Notes: generated by a model not told the origin, from the sequence alone. Numbered from the stretch's first letter, positions 8,530-19,385 are shown. The stretch: DNA of 64,000 nucleotides from Bacillota bacterium (GCA_023411175.1 JAEYPB010000004.1:1-64000); one strand, 5' to 3'. Numbers and translations: made by a program.

Positions 8530-11086
8530 TCCAATCCCTCCCGACGCAAAGGTCCACCTTGAGCGGCACGCGGAGGCTGGCGACGCCCTCCATCGCGCTG
8601 CGAAGGAGTGCGCTGGCGCGGTCGATTTCATCCGGCGGGCTTTCGACGATCAGCTCATCGTGCACCTGCAGGATCAGCCGGGCCTTGAGCCCCTCCCGGT
8701 CCAGCGCCCGGTGGGCTTCGACCATCGCCAGCTTGATGATGTCGGCGGCGGTGCCTTGAATGGGGCTGTTCATGGCGGCGCGCTCGCCGAAGGAGCGTGT
8801 GTTGTAGTTGGGGCTCGAAAGCTCCTTCAGGTAGCGCCTGCGGCCGAACAGCGTGGTCACGTAGCCCTGCAGCTTGCCCTGGGCCACCGCGCTGTCCATG
8901 AAGCGCCGGATGCCGGCGTAGCGGCCGAGGTAGCGCTCGATGAACTCCGCCGCCTGCTTTCGAGAGACGCCGATGTTCCGGGCCAGGCCAAAGTCCGATA
9001 TGCCGTAGACGATGCCGAAGTTGACCGCCTTGGCCGCGGAGCGCATGGCGGGCGTCACCTCGTCCAGCGGCACGCCGTAAACCTCGGCGGCGGTGCGCCT
9101 ATGGATGTCCTGGTCCTTTGAAAACGCGTCGATCATCACCGGGTCGTCCGCGATGTGGGCCAGCACCCGCAGCTCGATCTGGGAGTAGTCGGCGTCGATC
9201 AGCATCCAGCCCGGCCGGGCGACAAAGGCCTTGCGAATCTCGCGGCCCAGGTCGCTGCGTACGGGGATGTTCTGCAAATTCGGCTCCACGGAGCTGATGC
9301 GCCCGGTGGCGGCGGCGGTCTGGTCAAAGCTGGTGTGGATGCGGCCGTCCGGCCCCTGCTGGCGCAGAAGCCCTTCAATGTAGGTGCCGCTAAGCTTCTG
9401 GTATTTTCTGTACTCCAGGATCAGCGGCACGATCGGGTGTGCGTCGGCGAGATTTTCCAGCGTGTCCGCATCGGTGGAGTAGCCCCGCGTGGTCTTGCGC
9501 CCGGCGGACAGCCCCAGCTTCTCAAACAGGAGCTCGCCCAGCTGCTTGGTGGAGTTGATGTTGACCGGATAGAGCGCGTAGGCGTGGATCGCCTCGGTCA
9601 ATTCCGCGATGCGGGCGGCGTAGGACGCGCCCAGGCGCATCAGCTCATCCCGGTCGGCGAGGAAGCCCTCCCGCTCCATGTCGAAGAGCACCCGGGACAG
9701 CGGCAGCTCGATGTCGTAATAGAGCTTCTCCATCCCGTTCTCCCGGAGCAGCGCCTTCTGTTCGCGGGCAAGGTCGTAGAGCCCGGAGGCGGGGTGGGCG
9801 TCGTAATTGCCTTCCGTGAGCGCGGCGAGGGTGTACTTCTTGCGGGAGGAATCCAGCACGTACCCCGCCAGCCGCGCGTCAAAGGCCGGGCCGTTCACGG
9901 AAACGCCCAGCGGCTGGAGTTTCCCGAGCATCGCCTTGACGTCGGGCAGGATCTTCTCCTCACCGGATTCCAGGATGGGCCTTAGCGCAATCAGCGCGTC
10001 GCCCTCGTCGAGTCCGGCGCTGATCAGGTCGCCGCCGGTTGCGACGGTTATCCGCTCGCCGTTTGAGAGCGCGACGGAGAGGCCGTCCTCCCAAGACACC
10101 GCGGCGGCGTGGGCGGCGTGCGCCTTCGCCCAGGCGGCGAGGGCGTCCGGCGCGGAATATTCCTCTGCGCCGCGCCACGCGGTGGCCGGGGCCGCCGCGC
10201 TCGGCTCGGGCGCTTCGGCGGCAGGGACAATCTGCTTCAGCCTCGGGATCAGGCTTTTGAGCTTGTAGGCTTCGAGGCGCTCCGCCGCGCCATCCATCGC
10301 GCCCAGCCGGAGCGCATCAAAATCGACGTTCACGGGCATATCCCGCTCGATGGTGGCCAATTTTTTGGAGAGCCTCGCCTGGTCGGCAAATTCCATCAGC
10401 CGCTCCCGCAGCTTGCCTTTTTGCTCCGTCGGCGCGGTCTCCAGCACCTTTTCCAGCGAGCCGTACTGGGCGATCAGCCGGGAGGCGGTCTTTTCGCCCA
10501 CCCCCGGGACGCCCGGAATGTTGTCGGAACTGTCGCCCATCAGCCCCTTCATGTCGATCAGCTGAACGGGGGTCACGCCGTAGGTTTCCCGGATGTAATC
10601 GGGCGTCACGCGCACCGTGTCGGTGATGCCGCGCTTGGTGTAGAGGATCGACGTCTGCGGGCTGGACAGCTGAAACGCGTCCCGGTCGCCGGTGATGAGC
10701 ACCGAATCGATGCCCGCCGCTTCGGCCTTTTTGGACAGCGTGCCGAGCACGTCGTCGGCCTCGAAGCGCTCCAGCGATACCATTTGGATGCCCATCGCCT
10801 CGAGAAGTTCCCGGGCGACGGGGAATTGGGGGCGAAGGTCGTCCGGCGTGGGCGGCCGGTCGCCCTTGTAGGCCTCGTAGTCGTCGTGCCGGAAGGTGGG
10901 GCCGTGGGGGTCGAAGGCCACCGCGCAGTAGCGCGGCTTTTCGTCCGATAGCGCCTTCAAGAGCATCGACAAAAAGCCGTAGACCGCGTTTGTCGGAACG
11001 CCTTCGCCATTGTCCAGCGGCGGAAGCGCGTGATAGGCGCGGTACATCAGGCTGTTGCCGTCCACGAGGATCAGCTTTTCGGGCAT
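8516..11086 (-). CDS. polA: DNA polymerase I
   Basis: This 856-residue repair and replication polymerase has an N-terminal 5'-3' exonuclease (LVDGNSLMYRAYHAL, and the helix-hairpin-helix region MGDSSDNIPGVPGVGEKTA). The central 3'-5' exonuclease-like domain lacks the DxE metal motif and so is probably inactive, as in many Gram-positive PolA proteins. The polymerase domain carries motif A DYSQIELRVLAHI, the O-helix KAVNFGIVYG and motif C VHDEL. It begins the long leftward unit behind a strong promoter at 11120-11148 and an AAGGAGG ribosome site. Confidence 0.97.
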   Translation of the reverse strand: MPEKLILVDGNSLMYRAYHALPPLDNGEGVPTNAVYGFLSMLLKALSDEKPRYCAVAFDPHGPTFRHDDYEAYKGDRPPTPDDLRPQFPVARELLEAMGIQMVSLERFEADDVLGTLSKKAEAAGIDSVLITGDRDAFQLSSPQTSILYTKRGITDTVRVTPDYIRETYGVTPVQLIDMKGLMGDSSDNIPGVPGVGEKTASRLIAQYGSLEKVLETAPTEQKGKLRERLMEFADQARLSKKLATIERDMPVNVDFDALRLGAMDGAAERLEAYKLKSLIPRLKQIVPAAEAPEPSAAAPATAWRGAEEYSAPDALAAWAKAHAAHAAAVSWEDGLSVALSNGERITVATGGDLISAGLDEGDALIALRPILESGEEKILPDVKAMLGKLQPLGVSVNGPAFDARLAGYVLDSSRKKYTLAALTEGNYDAHPASGLYDLAREQKALLRENGMEKLYYDIELPLSRVLFDMEREGFLADRDELMRLGASYAARIAELTEAIHAYALYPVNINSTKQLGELLFEKLGLSAGRKTTRGYSTDADTLENLADAHPIVPLILEYRKYQKLSGTYIEGLLRQQGPDGRIHTSFDQTAAATGRISSVEPNLQNIPVRSDLGREIRKAFVARPGWMLIDADYSQIELRVLAHIADDPVMIDAFSKDQDIHRRTAAEVYGVPLDEVTPAMRSAAKAVNFGIVYGISDFGLARNIGVSRKQAAEFIERYLGRYAGIRRFMDSAVAQGKLQGYVTTLFGRRRYLKELSSPNYNTRSFGERAAMNSPIQGTAADIIKLAMVEAHRALDREGLKARLILQVHDELIVESPPDEIDRASALLRSAMEGVASLRVPLKVDLCVGRDWNACK

Positions 11087-11119
11087 ATGCGCGCCTCCTT
11101 TCCCAGGTTACAATACCTT

Positions 11120-11148
11120 ATTATAAACGAAAATGATGCGGATTACAA
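11120..11148 (-). promoter_or_regulatory. Promoter of the polA operon
   Basis: On the minus strand, TTGTAA is followed after 17 bases by TATAAT, about 35 bases before the polA start codon. Confidence 0.75.
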
Positions 11149-11170
11149 CAACGCGCCAAATCGGCGCATA

Positions 11171-11199
11171 TGGACAGACGCGCCGACGCATGGTAAGAT
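11171..11199 (+). promoter_or_regulatory. Promoter for the secreted-protein/topB pair
   Basis: TGGACA, a 17-base spacer and TAAGAT lie about 35 bases before the ATG at 11235. It is divergent from the polA promoter. Confidence 0.6.
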
Positions 11200-11234
11200 G
11201 GACAGGAAAAGTTTTCATCTGAGGAGTGCGTTTG

Positions 11235-11717
11235 ATGCGCAGGGTGGCAAAGGTTCTGACCATTGTGACGATGGCGGTGTTGGGGCTATTGATCGTGTTC
11301 TTTGCGGGCACGGGGCTGAGGCCTTCGGTGGTCGCGGCCCAGGCGCAGCCCGCCGGGGAGCAGGCCGCCGCGTTTGAAACCATCACCGCGGCAATTCTTG
11401 CCGGTGACATGGGCTCCGACCAGTTCAAGAAGGTTTCGGAGCCGGACCCGGCCCGGTATGAAATGATTACCTACCGCGTGCGGGTCAAAAATCCGGGGCT
11501 TCTGGGCGCCCAGTGGGTGCGGCTGAAGCTGACGCCCACCGCTTCCGACGTGGCGCTTCTCGCGACGCCCGCGGACATCGGCACCTTCGGAACGACGGAG
11601 GTCACCGCCACGCTTCTGACCGAGGCGGGCGGCGATGTGAAGCGCGACGTGTGGATCGAATACTACATACTGGGCAGCCGGATGAGCGCGGCGGCCCCTT
11701 GGAGTACAAATGGCTGA
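11235..11717 (+). CDS. Small secreted or membrane-anchored protein of unknown function
   Basis: This 160-residue protein has an N-terminal signal peptide or anchor (about residues 5-30). The remainder is predicted to be beta-rich, containing YRVRVKNPGLLGAQWVRLKL and a C-terminal segment WIEYYILGS, which recalls immunoglobulin-like folds of CARDB type. I do not recognise a named family. The start at 11235 is chosen because GAGGAG lies 8 bases upstream. The stop overlaps the topB start by 8 bases, so expression is coupled to topoisomerase III, although a functional link is not obvious. Confidence 0.7.
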   Translation: MRRVAKVLTIVTMAVLGLLIVFFAGTGLRPSVVAAQAQPAGEQAAAFETITAAILAGDMGSDQFKKVSEPDPARYEMITYRVRVKNPGLLGAQWVRLKLTPTASDVALLATPADIGTFGTTEVTATLLTEAGGDVKRDVWIEYYILGSRMSAAAPWSTNG

Positions 11718-13815
11718 TGAAACGCTGATCGTGGCCGAAAAGCCGTCGGTGGCCCGGGACATCGCCCGGGTGGTGGGCGCCAGAAATAAGGCGGACGGCG
11801 CGTTCACCGGCGGAGGCTACGTGGTCACCTGGGCGCTGGGGCACCTGGTGGCCCTTTCGGACCCGGACGAGATCGATCCGAAATACAAAAAATGGCGCGC
11901 GGAGGACCTGCCGATCCTGCCGGAAAAAATCCCCACAAAGGTGCTGCCCAAGACCCGCGCGCAGTTCTCCGTGGTCAAGAAATGGATGCGCGAAGGCGAA
12001 GTCGCGCGCGTCATCTGCGCCACTGACAGCGGCCGGGAGGGCGAACTGATTTTTCGGCTGATCTACCTTCAAGCCGGCTGTAAAAAGCCGGTTTTGCGGC
12101 TGTGGATCTCGTCGATGACCGATCAGGCGATCCGGGAGGGCATGAAGAACCTGTTGCCCTCCGCCGCCTACGACGCGCTGTACATGAGCGCCCGCTGCCG
12201 CGCCGAGGCGGACTGGCTGGTGGGCATGAACGCGTCCCGCGCGTTCACGCTGCGCTACAACGCGCTGCTCTCCGTCGGTCGGGTGCAGACGCCAACTCTG
12301 AACCTCATCGTCCGGCGGGACGCGGAGATCGCCGCCTTCGAGCCCCGGCCCTACTGGGAGATTCGCGCAAACTTCGGCGACTACGAGGGGCTCTGGATCG
12401 ACCCGGAGACAAAGGAAACCCGCACCTACGACGAGGCCGTGGCCAAGCGCGTAAAGCAGGAAGTCGCCGGGAAGACCGGCACCGTCGCCGAGGCGACGCG
12501 GGAGATGAAGCGCACGCCGCCGCCGCTCCTCTACGACTTGACCAGCCTTCAGCGGGACGCGAACCGGCTGATGGGTCTGTCCGCCGCGAAGACGCTCAAG
12601 ATTGCCCAGGCGCTCTACGAGCAGCATAAGCTCATCACCTACCCGCGCACCGACAGCCGCTTTCTGCCCCGGGACATGATCTCCGGCGCGAAACGGGCCA
12701 TGCAGGCGCTGCCGGAGGTCTACCGGCCCTTTGTGGTCGGCGCGCTGGACAAGCCGAAATCCTTCGGCAGGGTGTTCGCGGACGATAAGGTCACCGACCA
12801 CCACGCCATCATCCCCACCGGCGCGAAGGCGGACCTCTCCCGCCTGCCGGAGGCGGAGCGAAAAGTGTTCGACCTCATCGCCCGGCGGCTGATCGCCGCC
12901 TATTACCCGGACTACGAGTACGAGTCGGCGGAGATCATGACAAGGGTCGGCGCCCACGTCTTTAAAACATCCGGCGTGACGCCCCGAGCCGAGGGCTGGC
13001 GCGCGCTGTACCGGGATGCGCCGGACGAGAAGGAAGCGCCGCCGGTGCCGCCCGTCGATCCGGGAGAGACCCGGGTGGTTGAGGGCGTCTCCGTCAAACA
13101 GCAGAAGACCAAGCCGCCCGCACCCCACACCGACGCATCGCTCCTTTCGATGATGGAGCACGCGGGCAGGCTCATCGAGGACGAGGAGATCCGCGAGCGC
13201 ATGAAGGGCTCCGGGCTCGGCACGCCCGCCACCCGCGCCGCCGTCATCGAGCGGCTGATCGAGGTCGGCTACGTCGCCCGGCGGGGGAAGGCGCTTTTAT
13301 CCACCGATAAGGGCAAGGGGCTCATCGCCGTCGCGCCGGAGGAGATCGCGTCGCCCGAAACCACCGGGCGCTGGGAAAAGGCGCTCTATGACATCGCCGC
13401 CCAGAAGGATGGGACGGAGACCGAGCGGCTGACCGTCCGCTTTATGGAGGGCATCCGACGCTACGGCGCGTTTCTCGTGGAGGCGGCCGTGCGTGCGCCG
13501 GAGGCGCATTTTGAACGGGAGCCGTCCAAGTCGAGGCGCAGTGCGGGCAAGGGCGCAACAAAGCCCCGCCAAAGGGGGCTGGGCGAAAAGTGCCCTGTTT
13601 GCGGTACCGGCGAGGTGACGGAAAATTCCCGCGCCTTTGGCTGCTCCCGCTGGAAGGAAGGCTGCAAATTCACCGTCTGGCGGGACGCGCTCAAAAGGGA
13701 CGGCCATGCCGAGATTACGGCCGAGGCCATGAAAGCCTTACTCGCCGGCGGGCGGCTGAAGGCGGGCGAGGCGGAGTACACGCTGGACAAGGGCATCTTA
13801 AAGCGGGTTCCGTGA
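11710..13815 (+). CDS. topB: DNA topoisomerase III (type IA)
   Basis: This 701-residue enzyme has an N-terminal TOPRIM domain (IVAEKPSVARDIARV; ATDSGREGELIFRL) and the type IA core. The active-site tyrosine is residue 311 in ITYPRTDSR, and the core also contains GLGTPATRAAVIERL. A C-terminal zinc-ribbon-like segment has four cysteines around KCPVCGTG and FGCSRWKEGCKF. It relaxes and decatenates DNA through single-strand passage. It overlaps the preceding secreted-protein gene by 8 bases. Confidence 0.96.
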   Translation: MADETLIVAEKPSVARDIARVVGARNKADGAFTGGGYVVTWALGHLVALSDPDEIDPKYKKWRAEDLPILPEKIPTKVLPKTRAQFSVVKKWMREGEVARVICATDSGREGELIFRLIYLQAGCKKPVLRLWISSMTDQAIREGMKNLLPSAAYDALYMSARCRAEADWLVGMNASRAFTLRYNALLSVGRVQTPTLNLIVRRDAEIAAFEPRPYWEIRANFGDYEGLWIDPETKETRTYDEAVAKRVKQEVAGKTGTVAEATREMKRTPPPLLYDLTSLQRDANRLMGLSAAKTLKIAQALYEQHKLITYPRTDSRFLPRDMISGAKRAMQALPEVYRPFVVGALDKPKSFGRVFADDKVTDHHAIIPTGAKADLSRLPEAERKVFDLIARRLIAAYYPDYEYESAEIMTRVGAHVFKTSGVTPRAEGWRALYRDAPDEKEAPPVPPVDPGETRVVEGVSVKQQKTKPPAPHTDASLLSMMEHAGRLIEDEEIRERMKGSGLGTPATRAAVIERLIEVGYVARRGKALLSTDKGKGLIAVAPEEIASPETTGRWEKALYDIAAQKDGTETERLTVRFMEGIRRYGAFLVEAAVRAPEAHFEREPSKSRRSAGKGATKPRQRGLGEKCPVCGTGEVTENSRAFGCSRWKEGCKFTVWRDALKRDGHAEITAEAMKALLAGGRLKAGEAEYTLDKGILKRVP

Positions 13816-13888
13816 GGGAAATGGACGGGAGATCTCACCGAAGGACTAACATTGATCGTAAGATACGGGTTTCGCGAAAGGTTAAAGT

Positions 13889-14731
13889 ATGCAACCAAAG
13901 AAGAGAGCGATCCTTCAGATCGCCCTGGCCTGTGCGCTCTGGAGTTTTTCCGGGCTCTTGTCCAAGAAGGTACCCTGGAGTGCCATCTCCATCGTGGGCT
14001 TCCGTTCGATCATCGCCGTCATCCTGGTCGGGATTTCCCGGCGCAGCTTCCGCCCGAAGCTGACAAAGGGCAACTGGATCGGCGCGGGCGCCGTTTTGAC
14101 GACGGCGGTCCTTTTCATCTTCGCCAACAAGCTCACCAGCGCGGCCAACGCGATCGTGCTGCAGTACGCGATGCCCATCTTCGTGATCCTGTATTCCGTG
14201 CTCTTCCGGCACAAGCGCCCCAGCCGGCTGGAGCTGGGCACGGTGCTCGCGGCGGGTGCGGGCATTGTTTTATGCTTTGCGCAAGGGCTGCAGGGCGGCG
14301 GTATGCTGGGCGACCTTCTGAGCCTGACTTCCGCCGTTACCTACTCGGTGATGTTCCTTGCCGGGCAGCGCGACGACTGTGACGCGCTGAGCTACACGTT
14401 CCTGGGCGCGCTGATCGGCTGCGCGCTGCTGCTCTTCATGCCCTTTGACCCGGCGATCCGCGCCAATCCTCTGGAGTGGCTGATGGCCGGTCTGATGGGC
14501 GTGTGCCTGGGGCTTGGCTACATCTTCTTCAGCGCAGGGATGCGAGGCGGGGTTTCTCCGCTGTCGGCGGCGATCGTCGCCAACGTAGAACCCATTCTGA
14601 ACCCCACCTGGTGCTTCCTGTTTCTTGGGGAATGGCCGGGCCTCCTCACGCTGTCCGGCGCGGCAATCGTTCTTGTCGTCGTTTTTGTCTACACACTCCT
14701 CTCCTCCAGGACGGAGGCGCGGACAGCCTGA
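13889..14731 (+). CDS. EamA/DMT-family transporter
   Basis: This 280-residue protein has ten predicted membrane segments in two EamA repeats; the second ends with the typical ANVEPILNPTWCFLFLGE. Members export amino acids, metabolites or nucleotide sugars across the cell membrane. The ribosome site is weak. It is monocistronic as far as can be seen and is followed by a group of three hairpins. Substrate unknown. Confidence 0.9.
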   Translation: MQPKKRAILQIALACALWSFSGLLSKKVPWSAISIVGFRSIIAVILVGISRRSFRPKLTKGNWIGAGAVLTTAVLFIFANKLTSAANAIVLQYAMPIFVILYSVLFRHKRPSRLELGTVLAAGAGIVLCFAQGLQGGGMLGDLLSLTSAVTYSVMFLAGQRDDCDALSYTFLGALIGCALLLFMPFDPAIRANPLEWLMAGLMGVCLGLGYIFFSAGMRGGVSPLSAAIVANVEPILNPTWCFLFLGEWPGLLTLSGAAIVLVVVFVYTLLSSRTEARTA

Positions 14732-14750
14732 CGAACTCCAAACAATGGTA

Positions 14751-14848
14751 AAGCGAAGCGCGCATGGATCATGCGCGCTCAAGGCATGGAAAAACCCTGC
14801 GGTTTTTGATGCTTTGAGCGCCGCATTCGGTGAACGGATGCGGCGCTC
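14751..14848. repeat. Three-hairpin intergenic element, copy A (last hairpin is a likely terminator)
   Basis: Three perfect or near-perfect hairpins lie in tandem: GCGCGCATG/CATGCGCGC (14758-14778), AAAAACC/GGTTTTT (14790-14807) and GAGCGCCGCAT/ATGCGGCGCTC (14816-14848). They lie between the convergent EamA and transglutaminase genes. A recognisably related stretch lies at 27942-28043. The second and third hairpins probably end transcription from both sides. Confidence 0.7.
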
Positions 14849-14854
14849 ATTGAT

Positions 14855-17197
14855 TTATGGAATCTGTTTTGTGTCGCCCAGGCCGCGCTTCAGGCGGCGC
14901 AGCGTATAGCGGGCCTTCTCCAGCGGCTTTAGCTGGGCGGCCAGGAGGGCATATGCCTCCCGCGCCTGTTTGAGCGCCGCCGCGTCGGGCTTTTTGCGGG
15001 CGTAGCGGGCCAGTGACAGCTGCTCGGACACGTAGCGGAACTGTTCGCCCGCGATGTTCGCCTCTTTGAGCCGCTCGGCGTACAGTATGGGCGTCTCGCC
15101 CGGCGCGGGCGTCTGGCCCTGTTCCTCCAGCACGCTGAGCATCGCGCGGTACCAGAGCGTGAGCTTCTCCTGCGCATCCTTCACGCCCTTTTCGGCGCGC
15201 TCGGGATCGGAGGCGTTCAGTCGCCGCACCACCCACCAGGCGGCGAGGCCGAGGAGCGCAAGGATCAGGAAGAGCCAGATGAGCCAGCCGAAATCGCGGG
15301 ATCCGGGCGCATCGGCCTCGTCATCTTCCGGAGGAACGTCCTCCGGTTCGGGGGTCGGCTCCGGCTCCTCGGGCTGGTCGCTGTCGTCCGGCTGCTCTTC
15401 GTCGGGGTCGCCCGAGTCTTCGGGCGCAACCGTGGGTTCCTCGGTGGGTGCTTCCGAAGGTTCGGCGGTGGGCGATTCGGTGGGCTCCGGCGTCGGCTCC
15501 GGCGAGGGGCTGGCGTCCGGACTTCCGCCGTTCTCGCCCGCCTCCCCTTCCGGATCGGGCGAGGTGTCGCCACCGCCCGGCGTGGGGTTGAAGGGCACCC
15601 AGCCGACGCCCTGGAAATAGATCTCCACCCAGGCGTGGGCGTTTTCGCCGGTGACGATCGTGCCTTCGGATCCGCCCGCGGACACCAGGTATCCTTCCAC
15701 GTACCGGGAGGGCAGGTCCGCCATTCTCGCCATCACCGCCATCGCGGAGGCGAAATAGCTGCAGAAGCCCTGCTTTGAATCGAGGACGAAATGGGACACA
15801 AAGTCCCGGTTGGCGGGCGGATACTCAACGTCGAGCGAATAGGTGAAGTTTTTGAGCAGGTATTCCTCGAGGGCGCGGGCCTTTTGGTAAGGCGTCTGGG
15901 CGTCTTTCGTGATCGCCCGAGCCAAGTCGTACACGCCCTGCTCGATGCCCCGGGGAAGCTCCATGTAATCCCGGCGCGCTTCGTCCATCTGATCGTCCGG
16001 GGACATGCCCGCGGCGGTGATGATGCGCTCCACCGCCTGCTCGTTCCCGGTGGGAACGAGGGCCGAAAAGCCGTAGGTGTCGCCGGTCTTGACCCGCCGG
16101 GTGATGAACACCTCGCCGGTGTTGTTGTAATAGACGGCCATGTCGAGGCCGGTCGAGAGCTCCTGCAGCCGGTGGGGCACAAAGAGGGTCGAGATGCCGT
16201 CCCTGAGCATCGTGACGGACGCGGACACCGTCTCAAAGGCGTCGGCGGCGGAGAGGCCGTCCAGCCGTCGCGACTCAAAAATCCGGTCGCGGGCCTCCCG
16301 CTTCATGGGGTCGATGAACAGGTAGCGGTTGTTGACGGCGCTGTTGGTCCACGAATAGGTGGTGTAGGTGCGCCGGATCGAGCCGCGAAGCAGCAGCATC
16401 CGGTCGGCCTGCACCAGCATCACATTTTCCTTGGATGGCTCCGCCGGGCCGCCCAGCGCGTCGCCCATCGGCTGATAGCCGTCCGCGTACAGCGAGTAGG
16501 ACGCCCGGGCGTCGGTGAACATGAAGTAATCAAAGAACATCTGCCGCACGCGATCGGCGGCATCCTCCAAGGGCCTCCAGGTGGGGTTTCCGGCGGGCAG
16601 CGACGTAAACGCCAGCGCCGCGATGACCAGCGCCGCCGGGAGCGCCTTGAGGTAGGAGGTCTTGTCGCTGCCGGAGCGGGCGAACATCGCCGCCAGCGCC
16701 GCCAGCGCCGGGAGCGCCGATACGGGGCTCAGATGCTTTTCAAGGAACCAGCCGTACAGGAGGATGATCAGCGAAAGCGTCAGCGCCGGGTACACGCCGC
16801 CGGACATCCGGCCAATGAAGAAGAGCGAGAATGTCAGAACCAGCGCGACCATCCAGTAGATGGTGTCCGCATGGTCGGTCAGCATGGCGGCCTCGCCCGC
16901 GCCCATCGCGGCGAGCGCCTGAACGAGCTCCGTGAGTTTTGTCAGCGGCCTGAACCCGCCAAACAGCGCGCCGGCCAAGAGCCCCGCGCCGACCATGAGC
17001 GCCGCGGCCATCGCACCCATGCGCGACCAGACGGCCAGCGCGGCGACAGCGGCGATCCCGCCGCAGAGCGCGTAGACCGCGAGCGCCGAAACCGAAAGCC
17101 CCAGCGCCCCGCTGAGCACCAGCGTCAGCGCGCCGGAGAGCATCGCGGCTGTCAGCGCGCTGCCCGCGAGGTCGAGAATTTTCCTGCCTTTTGACAT
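14855..17197 (-). CDS. Transglutaminase-like membrane protein (TgpA/DUF3488-DUF4129 type)
   Basis: This 780-residue protein has about six N-terminal membrane segments (residues 10-200) and an extracellular transglutaminase core with Cys479 in QGFCSYFAS and His521 in ENAHAWVEIY. The third triad position is Asn537 in WVPFNPTPG, where many relatives carry Asp or Glu. A Pro/Glu/Thr/Ser-rich extracellular linker of about 95 residues follows (541-635), then one further membrane segment (about 640-665) and a cytoplasmic DUF4129-like tail. It is the last gene of a MoxR-DUF58-transglutaminase operon; such operons are associated with envelope protein maturation, but substrates are unknown. Confidence 0.92.
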   Translation of the reverse strand: MSKGRKILDLAGSALTAAMLSGALTLVLSGALGLSVSALAVYALCGGIAAVAALAVWSRMGAMAAALMVGAGLLAGALFGGFRPLTKLTELVQALAAMGAGEAAMLTDHADTIYWMVALVLTFSLFFIGRMSGGVYPALTLSLIILLYGWFLEKHLSPVSALPALAALAAMFARSGSDKTSYLKALPAALVIAALAFTSLPAGNPTWRPLEDAADRVRQMFFDYFMFTDARASYSLYADGYQPMGDALGGPAEPSKENVMLVQADRMLLLRGSIRRTYTTYSWTNSAVNNRYLFIDPMKREARDRIFESRRLDGLSAADAFETVSASVTMLRDGISTLFVPHRLQELSTGLDMAVYYNNTGEVFITRRVKTGDTYGFSALVPTGNEQAVERIITAAGMSPDDQMDEARRDYMELPRGIEQGVYDLARAITKDAQTPYQKARALEEYLLKNFTYSLDVEYPPANRDFVSHFVLDSKQGFCSYFASAMAVMARMADLPSRYVEGYLVSAGGSEGTIVTGENAHAWVEIYFQGVGWVPFNPTPGGGDTSPDPEGEAGENGGSPDASPSPEPTPEPTESPTAEPSEAPTEEPTVAPEDSGDPDEEQPDDSDQPEEPEPTPEPEDVPPEDDEADAPGSRDFGWLIWLFLILALLGLAAWWVVRRLNASDPERAEKGVKDAQEKLTLWYRAMLSVLEEQGQTPAPGETPILYAERLKEANIAGEQFRYVSEQLSLARYARKKPDAAALKQAREAYALLAAQLKPLEKARYTLRRLKRGLGDTKQIP

Positions 17198-17207
17198 CTG
17201 TTACGTC

Positions 17208-18370
17208 CTAAATCGCGAGATTTTCGGCCCAGGGATCGATCTGGCGGGCGCGAACGCCGGCCAGCTTGAGCCTTGTCAGCATTTCCAGCGCTTCGGTGCG
17301 CTGGGTATCGGTCACCCAGTAGACCTTGACCTGCATGCCCGAGCGCTTGAGCTGCGTGGCGATGTCGGCGATGCGCGCGGAGAGCACCGAGGTGACGAGC
17401 ACCACGCCGCCCGTGCGGGACATGCGCCGCATTTCGCCGGAGAGCACCTGATCGAAGGGATAGGGGCTGTCGAACCGGACGCGCATCAGCGCATCGACAA
17501 ACTTTGAAGCCTCCACGGCCGACTGGCCGCTGACCTCCTGGGGAACCGCCGCCGAGAGCGGCATGCGCACCGGATAACCCGCCTGCAGTTGCGCCGTGGC
17601 CGCGGATGCCGCGGCCTCGCAGATGGCGTCCTCGGTGGACATGGCGTGGCTTCTCATCGCGCCCAGCGGCGTCAGGTCCACCAGAATCAGCGTATCCGGC
17701 CGGGCGGATTCCTCATAGGTGCGCACCATCAACTCGCGCTTTCGCATCGTCAGCTTCCAGTGCACCTTCTTGAGGGCGTCGCCGGGAATCCAGTCCCTGA
17801 CGCCCGAAGGCGAGGCGGTGTCCTCCGTCATGCGGCTGATGTGCTCCGCGCCGGTCTCCACCGACTGGAGCGCCATCGGTTCCTCTCGGGAAACGCGAGG
17901 GCGGACCTCCACCCGTGCCATCTGGCCCCCCGCCTTGCGGGAGATGGTCATGAGGCCGAAGAGGTCGGTGGCCGTCAGGCGCGTGACGCCCACGGCGTAG
18001 CTGCCGCGGTGCGGGCATCGGAAGGACGCCTCGTGCAGCGCGGGCGCGAAGGGGCGCGCCGGAACCTCCACCGTGCCGGAGGCGTCCACGTCGTCCGGCA
18101 CCGAGAGCTGGATTTCCAGCGCGCGCACCGGCAGCGGACACAGGTGGCGGAGGGTGACGGTCAGCGCGATCTCACTCCCGCGCGTCACCATGCGGCGGGG
18201 GCAGGCCACCGCCACCCGGGCGGTGTACAGCGTCCACAGCGTGGAGGCGAGGGCGTAGATCAGCATCATGCCCATCATCAGCGCCAGCAGGTAGTAAAGC
18301 GGCGATCCGTTCGACAGCGCAGCGGCCAGCGCCGTCAGCCCTGCCAGGAAAAATGCGGCGGCGCGGCCTT

Positions 18371-18374
<4 letters not shown>
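17208..18374 (-). CDS. DUF58 domain-containing membrane protein
   Basis: This 388-residue protein has two N-terminal membrane segments (about 7-45) and then the DUF58 domain, a von Willebrand A-like fold with the family signature VRDWIPGDALKKVHWKLTMR. The GTG start overlaps the MoxR stop (GTGA), which shows coupling. DUF58 proteins occur with MoxR ATPases and transglutaminase-like proteins and are thought to form a chaperone or assembly module; the precise role is unproven. Confidence 0.92.
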
Positions 18375-19318
<944 letters not shown>

Positions 19319-19385
19319 ACCGCGCGTTTCTCCTGTATTCAAAGATTTTGACTCCTGATGTTTAGACGGAATCGAGTTCCCGAAC

